Source: Ehretia macrophylla
Lineage: Eukaryota; Streptophyta; Magnoliopsida; Boraginales; Ehretiaceae
DNA length: 64,000 nucleotides
Direction: 5' to 3'
Assembly: GCA_037974665.1 (NCBI GenBank)
Contig: CM075778.1
Coordinates: forward strand, 10,839,001 to 10,903,000
Below the pieces are notes generated by a model, which was given only the letters and a program-made list of their open reading frames with translations, was not told where the DNA came from and ran no database searches. Position 1 is the stretch's first letter. The number at the start of each line of letters is the position of its first letter. Below, piece by piece: positions 1-12,601 of the stretch. A program made the translations under genes and the position numbers.

Positions 1-3000
1 TACGTTAATGGGGTCTGGAAGGCTTCTGGCCCTCTCATCTCTACTTTGAGTCCGGCCAATAATCAGGTCTTTTTCCATTCATATTTTTTTATCACTTTTA
101 GCCTTTCAATTTCTTTTTCAATTTACACTTAGAAAAATAAGAGATGATCCGTGTTGTAGGCTTGAGAATAATAACTGTCTTTGACCAAATATTCATATCG
201 TTGGATTAAATGAGTAAATTGAGTTATTACCGAGGACTAAATGAGTAACTCGAGTTATTACTAAGGATCAAATGATTAACCCGTGTTATTACTGTAGCCA
301 CGAGACTTCAATTTCTTTCTTTTTGTGGCGAGAAATTTACTTTATACCGCACCATATTACAATTTCTTTTTGTACTTGCACACTAGACAAATTAAGAAAT
401 GATCCGTGTGTTGAGAATAATAACGGTCTTGAGCTATAAATATCATTGGACTCAAATGAGTAACTCGAGTTATTACTCCAGACCCAAATGGTCTTGAGCT
501 AAATATCGTTGCACTTAAAACGAGTAAGGCTATGTTTGGCCTAGTTCTGAAATATTAACTTTTCAGTTGTAAAGTTTTTGTTAAAAGTGTTGTTGAACAA
601 AAACGGTTAATTGGTTAGTCTTGTCATGTCAAAAGTACTGTTTATTATCCGTAAACTTGTTTGGCCTATTACTATAAAAGTACTGTGGGTTACAAAATTG
701 TCCAAAAAAGACAAACTAAAGCTGTTAAACTGTATAGCCCATAAAATAAATTTGTAGTCGTCCACACCCCTCTAAAATAAAAATCTAATGTGAAACTATT
801 CAAATTATTTCATTATAACCACCACTGTTAAATTTCTCTAATAGTTTTATAATTGTAGAAGAGATCCCTCGAAGTACAATCGTGATAGATTTGACACAAA
901 AACTTCCCCAACGTGTTTTTTATTTACATTTTCCCTGTCATAATATTTTTTATTAACTTAACATACAACCTTATAAACATTTGGGGGTCATTGGCAGATT
1001 TGACATGGGTTACATTCGACTATTTTGCTCCTACAAAGCCTGAAAATTTAGCTTTCAGATGCGTAGGAATAGCAAGTGTTACAGCTGCTATAAAAATTAC
1101 TGAAAAAAGGTATTCCCAAAACTGTAAACAAGCAGCAAAAATTTCCATCATCGTTTTCTTCTTGTCTTGATAAGAAGATGTTTCTTGGTGGCTGCTTCTT
1201 GATAATGTAGCCAAAAACAAATATGGAAAACCAAGCTGTGACAATGATGAGTTTGGGATTGGTTTTGCTGAACCCAATCCCTGTGGACACGGGAAGGGTT
1301 TCTATAAGCGATGTGGGGCTTCCCTCAAAGAGCGATGATGATTTGATCTTCTTTACTAGTATGTTGTTCTTCTTTGGGAGGAAAAAAAAGTTGAAATATG
1401 AGAGAGAATGAGTGATCATATTAGGGTACAAATATATTGATCAAAAACTTTAAAGTGTAACGTTGGATTTTAAAAAAACATGAAGGGGTATTTTTGAGAA
1501 GAAGAAAAAAAAAAAAAGAGCTTCCTGCATTTTGTAAAAAGTGCTTCGCAAAAGCTGTTTTTAAAAAGCTCTGATTTGGAGCTTCTATATTTTAGCTTTT
1601 TTTAGCTTTGACTTTTACTTAAAAGTGCTTTAAAAAATGGGCCAAACAGGTAAGTTTGAGCTTCTAAACCCATAGAAAGTGCTTTTAAAGGTCTTAAAGT
1701 TAGGTCAAACAATCCCTAACTCAAGTTATTACTAAGGAGCCAAATGATCAACTTGCTTTATTATGCTAACTTTAACAGCCTCCTTATTTTTAGTTGCCTA
1801 CTTAGCATTAAGGTTCTCTATTTTAATTTAACTCCAACAGCTTTCTTATTTTAAGAACTCTCTATTTTGTTATAATCGTATATATGTCTATTTTGATTAT
1901 ACAAACCATTTGATTTTTTTTATTCATGTGTTTCATTTGTTAATGATGATATTCTATTTTAATTTTAATTTTATTTTTTAATTAATATTATTTTTTATTT
2001 TATTGTTGTCCCAATCGAAAAAGACGGAATCGGCTCAATTAGAAAGTTGTCATCAAAACTTGAAGTTTCGTAAAGATTATAACATTTTGCATATATAGAG
2101 AGCCATTAGGGAGCCCCATATAAGGAGTCTGTTGGAGCTTTTTTTGAGCATTTGCCTCCCTAAAATGGTTAAGGAGCCATTTTAGGGAGGCCGTTGGCCT
2201 CAGTCTTAGCGCACAAGACGTCAATTTCCTTTTGAACTTGCACATTAAAAGAAACTAAAAAATGATTCTTTTCATATCTTAGGCCAAATATCATTGGACT
2301 TAAATGAGTAACCCGAGTTATTAGTAAGGACCAAATGAGTAACTTGAGTTATTACTAAGGACCAAATGGTTAACTTGCGTTAGCACTGAGGCCACAAGAC
2401 TTCAATTTTGTTTTCAAGTTACACGTTAAAAGAATTAAGAAATTATCTGTACTGGCATGTTATATTAGTGTCAAAAACTTGAAATAACAACATTTGGCCA
2501 AATTTCACTGACCGAGATGATTAACCCGGATCATCACTTAGGACACGGCACTAAATGTCACTTCCCAGATAATTAACCTGGGTTATTAGTGATGGCATGA
2601 CTCTAACTTATAAGCCATGGTCATATCATGTTCCGTTGACAAGAGATGTTACATGATCATTCCCATTAGTGAATAGATATGCTACTGATAATCTGGTCTA
2701 ACTCGCTCTGTTGATTTGTAATATTATTATGTAATCTATAATTCCAGTAAGTATATTCTTCTGGGCAATGGAGCGTAGCATGATTTGCAAATTTTTATTG
2801 GAACTGTGTGTGTGTGTGTGTGTATCTATAAGATGCTTATCAACCCTCTGAAGATAAGAAGGGCTTCTCTTCAAACTTTGTCTTGTACAGTTTTTAATTA
2901 ATTTGTTTTGTTTGTTTTGTCAATTTAGACAATTGCTGAAGTTGTTGAAGCTTCTACTCAAGATTATGAGGAGGGCATGCAAGCTTGTGCTGAAGCAGCC

Positions 3001-6000
3001 AAAGTGTGGATGCAGGTGTGTTCATTGTTTTCAACAATTAGAAATAAATCTTTCTCGTTGATCGGGAAAGCCTCACTTATTCAAAGGGCTGATTATTTAT
3101 AACCCTTTTTGCTCATAAGCGTTGGTAGGAGCGGCAGAATGATGATGAGTATATAAATCAATAAAGACAAAAAAGGGAAGAAATGGCATCGGTCAACAAT
3201 GTTAAGTGTCACTTTATAAGTGGTGTTAGCATTTTTTTTTAATAAGTCGAATATTGACTATTGCCTATGAAACCAATCTCACTTTGTGCGCATGGCGTTC
3301 TAGTCCTGAGTTGTGATTTGTGACACCTATTGTTTCCTATATTATGTGATTATGAATATGGAAAATATGAAAATATTATCATGCAACGGTATAATATAGA
3401 AGGAAAAACTTCAAGTGCATTGAGCTTCATTTCCCCTCCCTTTACCGAACCGCATTTGACATTTCTGTTTCATTTCAGGTTCCAGCCCCAAAGAGGGGTG
3501 AGATTGTTAGGCAGATTGGTGATGCACTAAGAGCTAAACTCCAGCAGCTTGGTCGGCTTTTGTCACTTGAAATGGGGAAGATACTAGCAGAAGGAATCGG
3601 GGAGGTTCAAGTATGTTTGTATACTTTTCATGTCGATGCACAACAAAATTATATCCTCGGCAGGCAACAAGATGAAACTAGTGGAGAATAATTGTCTCCA
3701 TTTTCTAACTTCAAAACCAATCTTATGGCAGGAAATTATTGACATGTGTGACTTTGCTGTGGGATTGAGTCGGCAACTCAATGGATCAATCATACCTTCA
3801 GAACGTGAGTTCAATTCTAACATATTCCTTTCTGAAGCTTACCTTAGTAATTATATCAATCGCTATGAGATTGGAGGTTTTAACATGCCTCATTTAGTAT
3901 CCTCTCCGAGCTTCTATGAACTTTTAGAATCCTTAACGAGGAGACTTGGAATGAAATACATTAAGAGTCTTTAACTTCTCACGAAATCCACAAAAGTTTC
4001 TCTTCAAGTAATGAAGTTTATTTTGTCAAACAGGTCCTAATCACATGATGTTGGAGGTGCGCTGGATGTTTCTGCTTTGAATTTCAGGAACATATCTACA
4101 TGTCACTTATAGTTTTCTATATACCTGATCGTGTTCATTGTACACAGATGTGGAATCCTCTTGGAATAGTTGGTGTAATCACTGCTTTCAACTTCCCATG
4201 TGCTGTTCTTGGTGAGAAGCACATGATTTTAGCTGTATAATTTATACATTTGGTAGGGAGCTTCATTTCCTTGCCATGAGAGATTATATTGAGATGATGA
4301 CATTTCATACCCTTTTGCTTTACCATAATGAACCCTTAGAGCCTATCTTGGGAATCTTAATATTATTTTAACAAGGTGGTGAGTACAAAACTGCATTCAG
4401 ATGGAGGTAGGGCACAATGCATTGAATAGTTGGCAGTATAGTACTTTTTTCATTTGAGGTAACATTATTAAGTTTTATCATGTCCTGAAAGTCCAAGCTC
4501 TTTCAGAAGTCGCTGAATCACAATACCGCTTGTTATGCAACTAGTATTAACTTGCTATGTCTTTCACTTGTTAAATGTGGGTGCATTAACGTTTACGGGT
4601 GCATTAAGTTCTATCATATAATGTACATCACAACATTTAGGGCACAATTTTGATTGCAAATTTGAAGTGTATTCAAATGAGAAGTGCATATCAGCTGGAT
4701 ATATTATTTATCATTAATCAGCAGGTTCAGGTGTAGACACAAGCTCAGATTGGATATCTCATTGATCATAGTGGATATTGAATACAAGGGAGATGCAAAG
4801 AGAATAGTCGAATGAAAGAGAGAAATACATATTGATTGTGATATCGATGAAGAAGATGAACTTGTGTGTGTTCATTATGCTTACAAAGTGATGCTTATGT
4901 AGGCCTAGCATTCCACCTAATATTGAGCACTAAGATTACCTAACATTAAGCACTAAGCTAAAGGAATTATACAAATACAACAACATGATTACATGGTGAA
5001 TTATACAAGTAGAATAATAGATATGCTAACAGTGGATATCTAATTTTTTAAATTGCTTATGTTTTGTGCATTCATGTGATGGCCAGCACAATTTGTAACT
5101 TGATGGGAACTCGACTTTTATGTGTTTACTTCTAGACTTATCAAATTGACTAGCTTTAGAGCTTTCTATGTTAGACTTATCAAATTGACTAGCTTTAGAG
5201 CTTTCTGTGTTCTAACTCCACTTATATGTTACATAGGATGGAATGCGTGCATTGCTCTTGTCTGTGGCAATTGTGTTGTCTGGTGAGTCTAGCCATAGAC
5301 GACTATTTTTGGTATATATATATATATATATTTTTTTTCTAGGGAAGGAAGAATATGGAAAAATACAAATGAAATATTTTTCGTATATTTGATCTCACAC
5401 GTGCTATGCACACTGTTGTCCACTTGCAGGAAAGGTGCTCCAACGACACCTTTGATTACCATAGCAATGGCAAAATTAGTGGGTGAGGTGTTAGAGAAGA
5501 ACCATATACCAGGTGCAGTTTTTACAGCCTTCTGCGGTGGAGCTGAAATTGGTCAAGCTATAGCGAAAGATACACGGATACCTCTAGTTTCATTCACTGG
5601 GAGTTCAAAGGTAATTCACTCTAGTGTCCCTTTTTGGCACTGTCAACCGTGTTTTGAATAGAAATGTGGATTTTTTGAATACCTAATTTAGGTCTGCGTT
5701 TTATTGTAATAACATAAACTTTTATGACAAGCTACGGTTATTTCCTCATCACTTCAAATTCCTTTTGAAAGTTGCTTAGCTTGAGCTTCCTTTTTGCCTA
5801 GTAGGTCTTTCTTAAGTTCTTTCATAGTGAAAGTCCCGTACATATCCACTACAACTGAACATGGAGAGTTCATGATGTCCTTGAAATTGAAATGCACGTT
5901 ATTCCATTCTTGATATGTAAACCTTACGTTATTCCATTTTTGCCTAGTAGGTCTTTCTTAAGTTCTTTCATAGTGGAAGTCCCGTACATATCCACTACAA

Positions 6001-8356
6001 CTGAACATGGAGAGTTTATGATGCCCTTGAAATTGAAATGCACGTTATTCCATTTTTGATATGTAAACCTTACATTATTCCATTTTTGCCTAGTAGGTCT
6101 TTCTTAAGTTCTTTCATTGTGAAAGTCCCGTACATATCCACTACAACTGAACATGGAGAGTTTATGATGTCCTTGAAATTGAAATGCACGCTATTCCATT
6201 CTTGATATGTAAACCTTACGTAAACTCGAAAGTGATGATTTGTTCATAGCTATCAAAACAATATTTACCGATTTGAATCTTTTTCAAGTATTATCTTTTA
6301 AGGCACCATGTGATCTGATATCAATTATTTCTGCAAGCTTATTTTCAACTTCAAATACATGAAATATTACTATTTCATGATTTTGTTGTTGAATTAGCCT
6401 GAACTTTACAAGGAATTACTTTCTTTAACTTCTTTGGAATGTGAGCTCTTGTCTATCTCCACATCCTGAACAACTTTAAGTTGGATATATAACTTGGTGA
6501 ATCTGGCTAAGTTACTTGACAAAATTCAGTGTATGCTTATAAAATTTTATTGTAACATTAGTTTGTGTTTTATGGGCATTAGTTTCCCGTGCCTGAATCT
6601 CCGGTGTTTTATGTAAAAGATTTGTTAATTTTTGGATGCCTGCAACAGGTGGGTCTAATGGTTCAACAAACAGTAAATCAAAGATTTGGTAAATGCCTGC
6701 TCGAATTAAGTGGAAATAATGCTATAGTTGTCATGGATGATGCCGACATCGAACTAGCTGTTCCTTCTGTTTTGTTTGCTGCTGTTGGTACTGCTGGTCA
6801 GCGCTGCACCACATGCCGTAGACTGGTAATGTAAAATATGTTATATTTGGTTTCCTATGTGGTTGTAGAGCTTACCTACTGAATCAATTGCTTTTCTTTC
6901 TTCTTGATTTTTGGGATTTGAAGTTTCTTCATGAGAGGATATATCAGAAGGTCCTTGATCGACTAGTAGAAGCATACAAACAAGTTAAGATTGGAGATCC
7001 TTTAGAGAAAGGTACATTACTTGGACCTCTTCACACTCGTGGTTCAAGGGAGAATTTCGAGAAGGGAATACAAAAAATAAAGTCTCAGGTTTGTCCCGTC
7101 CTTTGCAATTTCATTTTTTGAACCATTGTTGTACAGGAGTGCGAGGTAAGCCTTTTTGTGATTGTTTACTTGCAACCTATTGCTGAAAGTCTGATATTGT
7201 TACACAGCTGCTCTTCATAACTTGATGATCTTTTACTTCTTCGTGGATCTTATGAGTTTGCTTTTTCCACTGGTGTTCTGCAGGGAGGAAAGATTCTAAC
7301 AGGGGGCTCAGTTATAGAGTCCGAAGGAAACTTTGTCCAGCCCACAATAGTTGAAATTTCTGCAAATGCTGATGTTGTGAAGGAAGAACTATTTGGTCCA
7401 GTTCTCTACGTAATGAAATTTCAGGTACCCAGTTCAAGAAGCGTGATATATGGTTTCTGCAATTCAGCAGTTGCCAGCACTATTTTAACTAATAACGATC
7501 TACGTTTCAATTAGTTTTTCACCTGTGAGCGACAATCCTCTTTTGCAGACTCTAGAGGAAGCCATTGAACTAAACAACTCAGTGCCTCAAGGTTTAAGTA
7601 GTTCTATCTTCACTCAAAAACCTGAAGCTATATTCCGATGGATCGGGTTAGTCAGCTTTACTGCATTATCAATTTAGGCTTTAGCTTAAATTGATCAGCC
7701 TGTTCTGGGGTTTTCTATGTGGGGACTAATTGGATTTTGAGGTTTTATCTATAGTCAAAGCTTTATAAAAATGTGATTTATCGTTACTCAAAATTTTAAT
7801 TTTTGTATCTTCCAACATTTTGAAAATATTTATCCTTTATATGCTTGGGGAAGTATGCCAAACCAAAATTGTTTTGTTGCGGGGGCTCCCAATTCAGTAG
7901 TCATGTATGGCTGGCCGTAGTTAACTATCTTATGTTTATATTTGATGCAGCCCTCGAGGAAGCGATTGTGGTATCGTGAATGTGAATATACCAACAAATG
8001 GTGCCGAAATTGGTGGTGCATTCGGTGGTGAAAAGGCTACAGGAGGTGGGCGCGAAGCAGGAAGCGATTCTTGGAAACAATACATGAGGCGCTCAACCTG
8101 GTAACTCCCCTAGCTTCTTTGAAGTACTTTATTTTCAGGGCTTGCATAACTCTATACCGTCCTCCACACATTTTCTTTCAACAAGAGGTCGTTGCTGAGT
8201 CTATTATGTAATTTTGCGCGTTAATTTATTCGAACTCAATTATCATATATTCGATGCCATATTTTTCTGATTCGGTCAATGGACGGTTGCGTCTCTTGCA
8301 GTACAATCAATTACGGGAATGAATTGCCTTTGGCACAAGGAATAAACTTCGGCTAG
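1..8356 (+). CDS. ALDH7B4: ALDH7B-type aldehyde dehydrogenase (antiquitin family), 5' end missing
   Basis: NAD(P)-dependent aldehyde dehydrogenase of family 7. In this family the enzyme oxidises reactive aldehydes, including alpha-aminoadipic semialdehyde of lysine catabolism, and the plant members are stress-induced. Exons read here: 1-66 (partial), 2929-3015, 3479-3610, 3732-3804, 4034-4056, 4148-4211, 5237-5282, 5430-5610, 6649-6825, 6924-7088, 7284-7424, 7549-7646, 7951-8100, 8302-8356. All junctions are GT-AG and all phases join, giving 485 residues and a stop (TAG, 8354-8356). Plant ALDH7 is about 508 residues, so roughly 23 N-terminal residues lie left of the window. Visible motifs: [23 protein letters not shown] of the cofactor fold, catalytic Glu in LELSGNN (codon 6703-6705), catalytic Cys in GQRCTTCRR (codon 6805-6807), [13 protein letters not shown], and the C-terminal [13 protein letters not shown]. 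No broken codon was seen, so the gene looks functional. The symbol is by family resemblance; the ALDH7B assignment is firm and the '4' is conventional. Confidence 0.96.
528..1716. mobile_element. Non-autonomous PIF/Harbinger-like (Tourist) element in ALDH intron 1
   Basis: The left end reads GGCTATGTTTGGCCTA and the reverse complement of the right end reads GGGATTGTTTGACCTA, an imperfect terminal inverted repeat. It is flanked by TAA at 525-527 and 1717-1719, the three-base TWA target duplication typical of PIF/Harbinger. Removing the element and one TAA restores the flanking intronic repeat (GAGTAACTC). It is 1189 bp. The interior has short ORFs on both strands, the longest being 127 codons at 1048-1431 on the - strand, but none resembles a Harbinger transposase, so it is taken as non-autonomous. 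Confidence 0.75.
1764..2205. mobile_element. Tourist-like MITE in ALDH intron 1
   Basis: This 442-bp segment interrupts the same intronic repeat unit and is flanked by TTA at 1761-1763 and 2206-2208. The left end reads TGCTAACTTTAACAGCCTCC and the right end, reversed, GACTGAGGCCAACGGCCTCC, a degraded inverted repeat. The ends resemble those of the elements at 15333-16067 and 61422-62102, so all three are probably one MITE family. No transposase. Confidence 0.6.
5135..5211. repeat. 39-bp tandem duplication in an ALDH intron
   Basis: Two nearly identical 39-bp copies start with GACTTATCAAATTGACTAGC at 5135 and 5174, just before the 3' splice site at 5236. It is a recent local duplication of no evident function. 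Confidence 0.85.
5793..6225. repeat. 146-bp tandem repeat, three copies, in an ALDH intron
   Basis: Units start with GCCTAGTAGGTCTTTCTTAA at 5796, 5942 and 6088, an exact period of 146 bp, and differ at only a few bases. The array lies in the 1038-bp intron between exons 5430-5610 and 6649-6825. Neither splice site is touched. No ORF spans it. Confidence 0.92.
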
Positions 8357-8603
8357 AATGCATGACTTTTGGTAAGATTTCTAATCAGCAAAGAATACAA
8401 GAATTCAACGTCATCTTATGTTTTGATGGCGCTTCTCGTTAATAGCTTTCTACTTCTGCATGTAGAATTAAACCTATTTCCAATGGTGGTGGACGGTCCA
8501 TTTTGCTCGCGTTGGCCACTCAAGCTTTGTTGTACTAAAGCTTCTCATCAAAGAGGAGCCATGTAAGAACTGGATGAATTCTGATATCGTGATGGAATGT
8601 TAT

Positions 8604-8609
8604 AATAAA
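8604..8609 (+). terminator. Probable poly(A) signal of the ALDH gene
   Basis: AATAAA lies 248 bases past the ALDH stop codon, followed by a T-rich tract, as expected for a plant near-upstream element. The 3' UTR would be 8357 to about 8630. Confidence 0.5.
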
Positions 8610-8612
8610 AAT

Positions 8613-10031
8613 CTTTTTTAGTTATAATACTTGTCAACTTATGTTAAGGCGTCGTCAATATGGACGAATTCTTAAAGATCTTTCTCATTAAGTGGTCCCA
8701 ATCCATGATAATTGGAAAGACAAATCTCTCGCTTTTTAAAGTTGGTTAAAGATGGTAAAAGGGTTTCTTTGGATGGGGTCATATATTTCGAGTTTTGGTC
8801 TAATTATATTTGTTGCTATGCCATGCTTTTAAGATCAGTCCTGGTCTTCTGAACTTTACTAAACTTTACTAAAGCCATGAACGAATAGCTCACTTCATTC
8901 AAATGTTGCAACATTTGAAATATTGTTGCGAGATTTTATGCACTTTTCAAAATATTGGGTTCTATGTGTAATTTCGATAAATACACAGATGTATTGTGTA
9001 TTTTACTAGATAAAGAAGTGGATAGAAACAATCAAAATAACAAAAACAATAAATATCCCTAGGGTATTCTTGGGTTAGAGTTTTTATTTTTTATTTTTTA
9101 TTTGGTACAATAGAGGTTGAAATCGACTATTTAATTATACTATTCAATTTTTGAGTTTTTAGTTTCGTCATAAAAAAGAAAAGGTTAAAAGGGGGCATTT
9201 CCTTATTTTTTTCTGAATAGTAGAAACAAATTAACAAATTGAATATTGAATAAGCAATCTAACTAAGGAAAATTTTTTATTTAGTTCGGATTGACATTAG
9301 TTTGTGAGAGAAGAAGTAAGTTTCATCTATGTATAAGATTCATTCTATGTAAGAATATTGATATTAATCCGAACTAATTAAATAGTAACTTATCTACCCT
9401 AAAAAAAAAAAAACTACAAGCTGAAAAGAAGGGATAGAAAATTCAATATAAACCAAATCGAGTGTCGTTATCTAGGAAATTATTGTACACTTACTACGTA
9501 AACAAATACTTAACAACAATCGCAAACTCACGGAACTTATAGCCAATTATTTGCTTGTTTTCCTACTTTCCTCCAATAGTTGTTTACCTAATCAAGCAAT
9601 AAATGCACATGCCAATCCTTACATATTTGGTGGCGACTAATCTCAAATAATAATGATTTGCGTGTAAATATGGCAGCATGATTGATTCTATTTTGTTGGT
9701 TTCTACATGTCAACGAGTTGTAGGCTTGTGGTTATTTTGGTCTATAGTTGGAATGATAAAACACAGGCTCTGAGAATTTTTACCGACTGTGTTATGTTTA
9801 TTGAGAGGCTAATTTTTGTGAAGATCGGTTGCTTAACTTTGGTCTATACCGTTGGCGGACTTATCATTTAAAAAAAAAAAAATTTATTATATTAGATATT
9901 TTCGTTTTATGATAGCATACATTTATTTCTTTCATGGTACAAGTGCACCACTTGAACTTAAATGCTGAGTCCACCACTAGCTTACACCATCTTATAAGAA
10001 TAATTACTTTATAACACGACTTTGTCTCCTT

Positions 10032-10062
<31 letters not shown>

Positions 10063-12357
10063 GTATGTATATAAATATAGAATGTGAAAAGCTTGGCTTG
10101 ACAATGATCCTTAGAAATTCCATGGTTGCAGAACTTTCCACCAGAAAAATCTGCGTGCTTGCCTAATAGCCCAAGTTAAACCGTGCGCTTTCGAAAGTTC
10201 AATACTTGTCCCAAGACGTAACGTCTCGGTGCATCTGCCCTTTCCAAACTATCGACTTAGATTCTTCGTAATTTTATAATGTCATAAAAAAATTTAATAG
10301 TCACACCACTGACCACTTGATTTAGTAGAATAATTCTATTTTTAAATGCGAAAGGTTTTGAGATCAATTTTAAATCAAGAGATAGAAGGATTATACACGT
10401 TATATTGGCATAAGCGTTTTCACATTTTCAGAATTGAAAAGAGACCGAACAAATTAGTACCCTCAATTATTCAGAGATCTTTGTACCAGAAGAGAAATAT
10501 TCTATTGCAAACGCTAGGTCCATTTACATGGCATAAATAAAACAGGACCAAAAATGTGCACGGTTCCACGAAAGCAAGTTAGACCAAAAGATGGAAAAAA
10601 GACAAGAGAATGATTGAGTTAGTTGTCTACCAGAGGACATGATTGAGGTTAGGTGGCCGAAGAGATGAAGTGATATGGAGCCTACATTTCTAACTATGTT
10701 GAGTGGTTAATTTACGAGTAGGAATTCTCTCATAACATCATAATATTACAAGAGAAATTCAATTATAATGAAATTGTTCACATCATTTCAATATACCCGG
10801 ATGAATAATTCTATCCACATTATTTCAATGTAACTGTATTATGATTAATAATTTACAATTGACCAATCACTAGTGAGAACACTCTTAAAATTAACAATCC
10901 GACAGGTAATGGTATTTTTATAATCTCAATATTCAAATCAACAGTTGCAATTTCAACGAAATGACTTAATATTATAACCCAATAATTAGACAATCGTGCC
11001 GAATCATCCATCTCCCACGGATTGAAGCTCACAGACAGCCTACCTCTACTGCTGTAGCATGCCAATGCTGCTTCAGATTTCTAGGTGCTTCCCCTTTACT
11101 TATCACGTCAGCGCAAATTTAGAACTAGAAGCATCTCCCTGTAACATGCAATGTCACGTGCAATATCAGAGACGGGCCCTGCAAAGTAAGAATACCTATC
11201 TGGACGTTCGGGAACTTAGATACGGTTTAGTTTTCCATTAGGCAGTCGGCCTAACACATGCTTGTGGTCTTATGTGGGGTCCACGTACATGTCTTACGGC
11301 CGGACTGGCCATTGCCTGATAGTAGAATTTCCTTTTAAATACAGTCACTAACAGGCTCAGACATGTTCGGCAGAGTGGCAATGCTTCTCTACCAAATTTT
11401 AGGACTAGAAGTGTTGCCTCTTGTTTAAAAGAAATTGAAAGAAAAGGAAAATGAAAATTATGCTTTAAAAGTTCGTTCAAGCATTTCATATGACAAAATT
11501 ATGACCACATGAACTGAAAGGGATTTATGATTCCAATTTGGAAAGCAAAGTCAAGAGTGCAACATTAAGGTATTGACTATTATCGAGTTATCACAACTGA
11601 TTGTTAGGAACTACTAATTGGGTGTCACGTTGTTGATTAGCCATGTCAGGCATCGCTAATTTTAGTAGAAAAATATAAGAAGGGTGAAAAATCTTCACGT
11701 ATCATTACTATGTAATTTCTGGTTTTTCCACAATTGTCAAAAAACTAATGCACTTTGTTTATAGTACACTTACACTTCTTCCCTGCCCCTTAGACAAATC
11801 TAGAAACTGGGATTAGCCTGGTCTTGTACAATGTAGAAAGAGTGCTAGGTATCCTAGAATGCAGAATTGATAATGGAGTCGACTAATTAGACACATCATG
11901 TTCATAAGGGATTGGATCCCTCATAACGTTATCATAATTTAGATCATTACCCGTGAAAATTAAATAGTTATAGTGTCACTTCACTATCATCAATCTTTCG
12001 TTCGACATTACGAAAAAATCCAAACATGTTCGTATGCGCGCAACCAAAACCTTATCAGTACAGTAAACATGCCCGTGAATTGTTCATGTTTGTTCTGAGC
12101 AATCACTGACAAACTCAAAATATTGGGACCATTCCAGGGCTTGAACTTCTAGGCTTGCTATCTTCTCAGTATTTTAACTAGCAAACGGCAGCCGTTTTTG
12201 AACGCCAGATGAAAAATATCATGAATTGCCATTTTAAAACTTTTTCAATTAAATACACAAAATTTTATAGAACTCCGAATCATACATGCAAGTTTTTACA
12301 AACTTTTGAATTGATCCAAAACATACATATTTACAATTGAGGAACCAAAACATACTA
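8613..12357. other. Intergenic, no gene recognised
   Basis: AT-rich sequence with only short random ORFs (under 85 codons) and (AT)n tracts near 10031-10062. No splice-linked coding pattern, repeat pair or terminal inverted repeat was found. The right part is the likely 3' flank of the - strand DUF1677 gene. Confidence 0.5.
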
Positions 12358-12601
12358 CCAAGTTGTTCTAATCATTTCCCCTTCTTTATTCTTGTCTCCA
12401 TACACTACACTTCATCGATGTAGACCCTCGAATCTATAGTCAAGACCACGAGTCCGGACCATATTCTTTTAGTCATTCGGGAACAAAATTTATATGAACC
12501 AACCATTTTTATTCTTGTTCCACCACACTTCAATAATACCCGTAGACCCTCGAATCTATAATCAAGAAAACGGGTCGGAATCACCTTCTTCTAGTCATTC
12601 A
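12358..12601. repeat. ~122-bp duplication across the end of the DUF1677 gene
   Basis: Segments 12358-12479 and 12480-12601 share TAGACCCTCGAATCTATA at 12421 and 12543, then GTC-AGA and TAGTCATTC in the same order. Identity is highest over the last 58 bases of each unit. The right unit contains the stop codon of the DUF1677 ORF (12595-12597) and the left unit is the ancestral or duplicated 3' flank. Confidence 0.7.

Larger units (their letters stand above)
105..2600. repeat. Degenerate direct repeats filling ALDH intron 1
   Basis: A module recurs at about 105, 309, 2221 and 2400. It begins with TCAATTTCTTTT-like sequence, then AATGATCCGTGTTG, then two or three copies of a sub-motif AAATGAGTAACTCGAGTTAT followed by TACTAAGGACC, and ends with CCACAAGACTTCAA. 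The spacing between units is about 180-205 bp once inserted elements are subtracted. The second unit is split by the elements at 528-1716 and 1764-2205, so the array is older than both. No coding capacity was seen. Confidence 0.6.

Noticed and set aside
913-1431. Overlapping 62-127 codon ORFs inside the intronic Harbinger-like element
   Set aside because: No resemblance to Harbinger transposase or its MYB-like partner; low-complexity hydrophobic translations.
3630-3974. 114-codon ORF around ALDH exon 3732-3804
   Set aside because: The frame includes an ALDH exon but runs on into intron; only the exon is coding.
8369-8566. 65-codon ORF right after the ALDH stop
   Set aside because: Lies in the 3' UTR; no motif, and the ALDH C-terminus is complete.
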